Shown here: positions 63,970-64,000 of the stretch, piece by piece
Position numbering within the stretch: the first letter of the stretch is position 1
How the letters are laid out: every line of letters begins with the position of its first letter
Origin: an uncultured Aquimarina sp.
GTDB taxonomy: Bacteria; Bacteroidota; Bacteroidia; Flavobacteriales; Flavobacteriaceae
Direction: 5' to 3'
DNA: 64,000 nucleotides
Assembly (NCBI GenBank): GCA_947498815.1
Contig: CANMLU010000002.1
Location: forward strand, 469,794 to 533,793
Translations under genes and position numbers: made by a program
Notes under the pieces: generated by a model
The model's input: only the letters and a program-made list of their open reading frames with translations
Databases searched by the model: none
Told to the model about the DNA's origin: nothing

Positions 63970-64000
63970 ATCCCGTGAAGCTAGCTTCACGGGATTTTTT
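63970..64000 (+). terminator. Rho-independent terminator, perfect palindrome
   Basis: A 26-base perfect palindrome (63970-63995; arms ATCCCGTGAAGCT/AGCTTCACGGGAT) is followed by a run of T to the window edge. It ends the beta-helix transcript. Confidence 0.85.

Overview
The window looks like a chromosome segment of a marine-type member of the Bacteroidota, most likely Flavobacteriaceae. It is AT-rich and carries a large zinc metalloprotease with a type IX secretion C-terminal sorting domain. It also has head-GIN (DUF2807) proteins, repeated -7 boxes of the TAnnTTTG type used by the Bacteroidota sigma factor, and A-rich leaders without Shine-Dalgarno sequences. I cannot name the species from the sequence. 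No rRNA, tRNA, CRISPR array or recognisable transposase gene was seen.

Region 1 (1-16 kb) is mostly core metabolism and housekeeping. It holds a YbdG/MscM-type mechanosensitive channel cut by the window edge, a DUF3817 protein, a small double-glycine-leader cysteine-rich peptide and a 7TM-HD phosphodiesterase. Next come a thiolase, an NlpC/P60 hydrolase, a GNAT enzyme and a TetR regulator with an SDR dehydrogenase; near-identical 16-bp operator-like sites lie before the regulator and the dehydrogenase. The rest is GAPDH, DUF2461, a CBS pair protein, a cysE-cysM pair, a small outer-membrane-like protein and a catalase-peroxidase with a lipoprotein signal.

Region 2 (16-22.7 kb) is an accessory island. 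It has an unidentified 167-aa gene, two related 185-210 bp nested palindromic elements (16804-17010 and 22358-22542), a degenerate 21-bp-period repeat array and a translationally coupled pair. The pair is a PHP-phosphoesterase/SMC-like ATPase fusion of the TrlF type and a 118-aa acidic protein ending in DDDLPF, the form of the SSB C-terminal interaction tip. A SulP transporter follows. A decayed second copy of the leader and first codons of the 167-aa gene lies just before recQ. The PHP-ATPase plus SSB-tail-like protein is the best candidate here for an undescribed (probably defence) system.

Region 3 (22.7-40 kb) returns to chromosomal genes: recQ, a ketopantoate reductase, a MOSC protein, truA, a LysM protein, the T9SS metalloprotease, cmk, a solitary mreB-like gene and lon. 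An overlapping ECF sigma / anti-sigma / DUF4097-like / head-GIN operon closes the region.

Region 4 (39.9-64 kb) is a surface-polysaccharide locus. It has a CpsB-type PHP phosphatase, a Wzc tyrosine autokinase, a Wza lipoprotein, a PglF/FlaA1-type dehydratase with a DegT aminotransferase, two PglC-type sugar transferases, a GT4 glycosyltransferase, a carbamoyltransferase and a formyltransferase. It also has three FemAB/BioF2-like acyltransferases, a GNAT-like protein, an adenylation enzyme with its own carrier protein, and an MBOAT-SGNH pair. Adenylation enzyme, carrier, MBOAT and SGNH protein together give the same four parts as a Gram-positive dlt system, here split over two transcription units in a Gram-negative glycan locus. 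A beta-helix lipoprotein closes the window.
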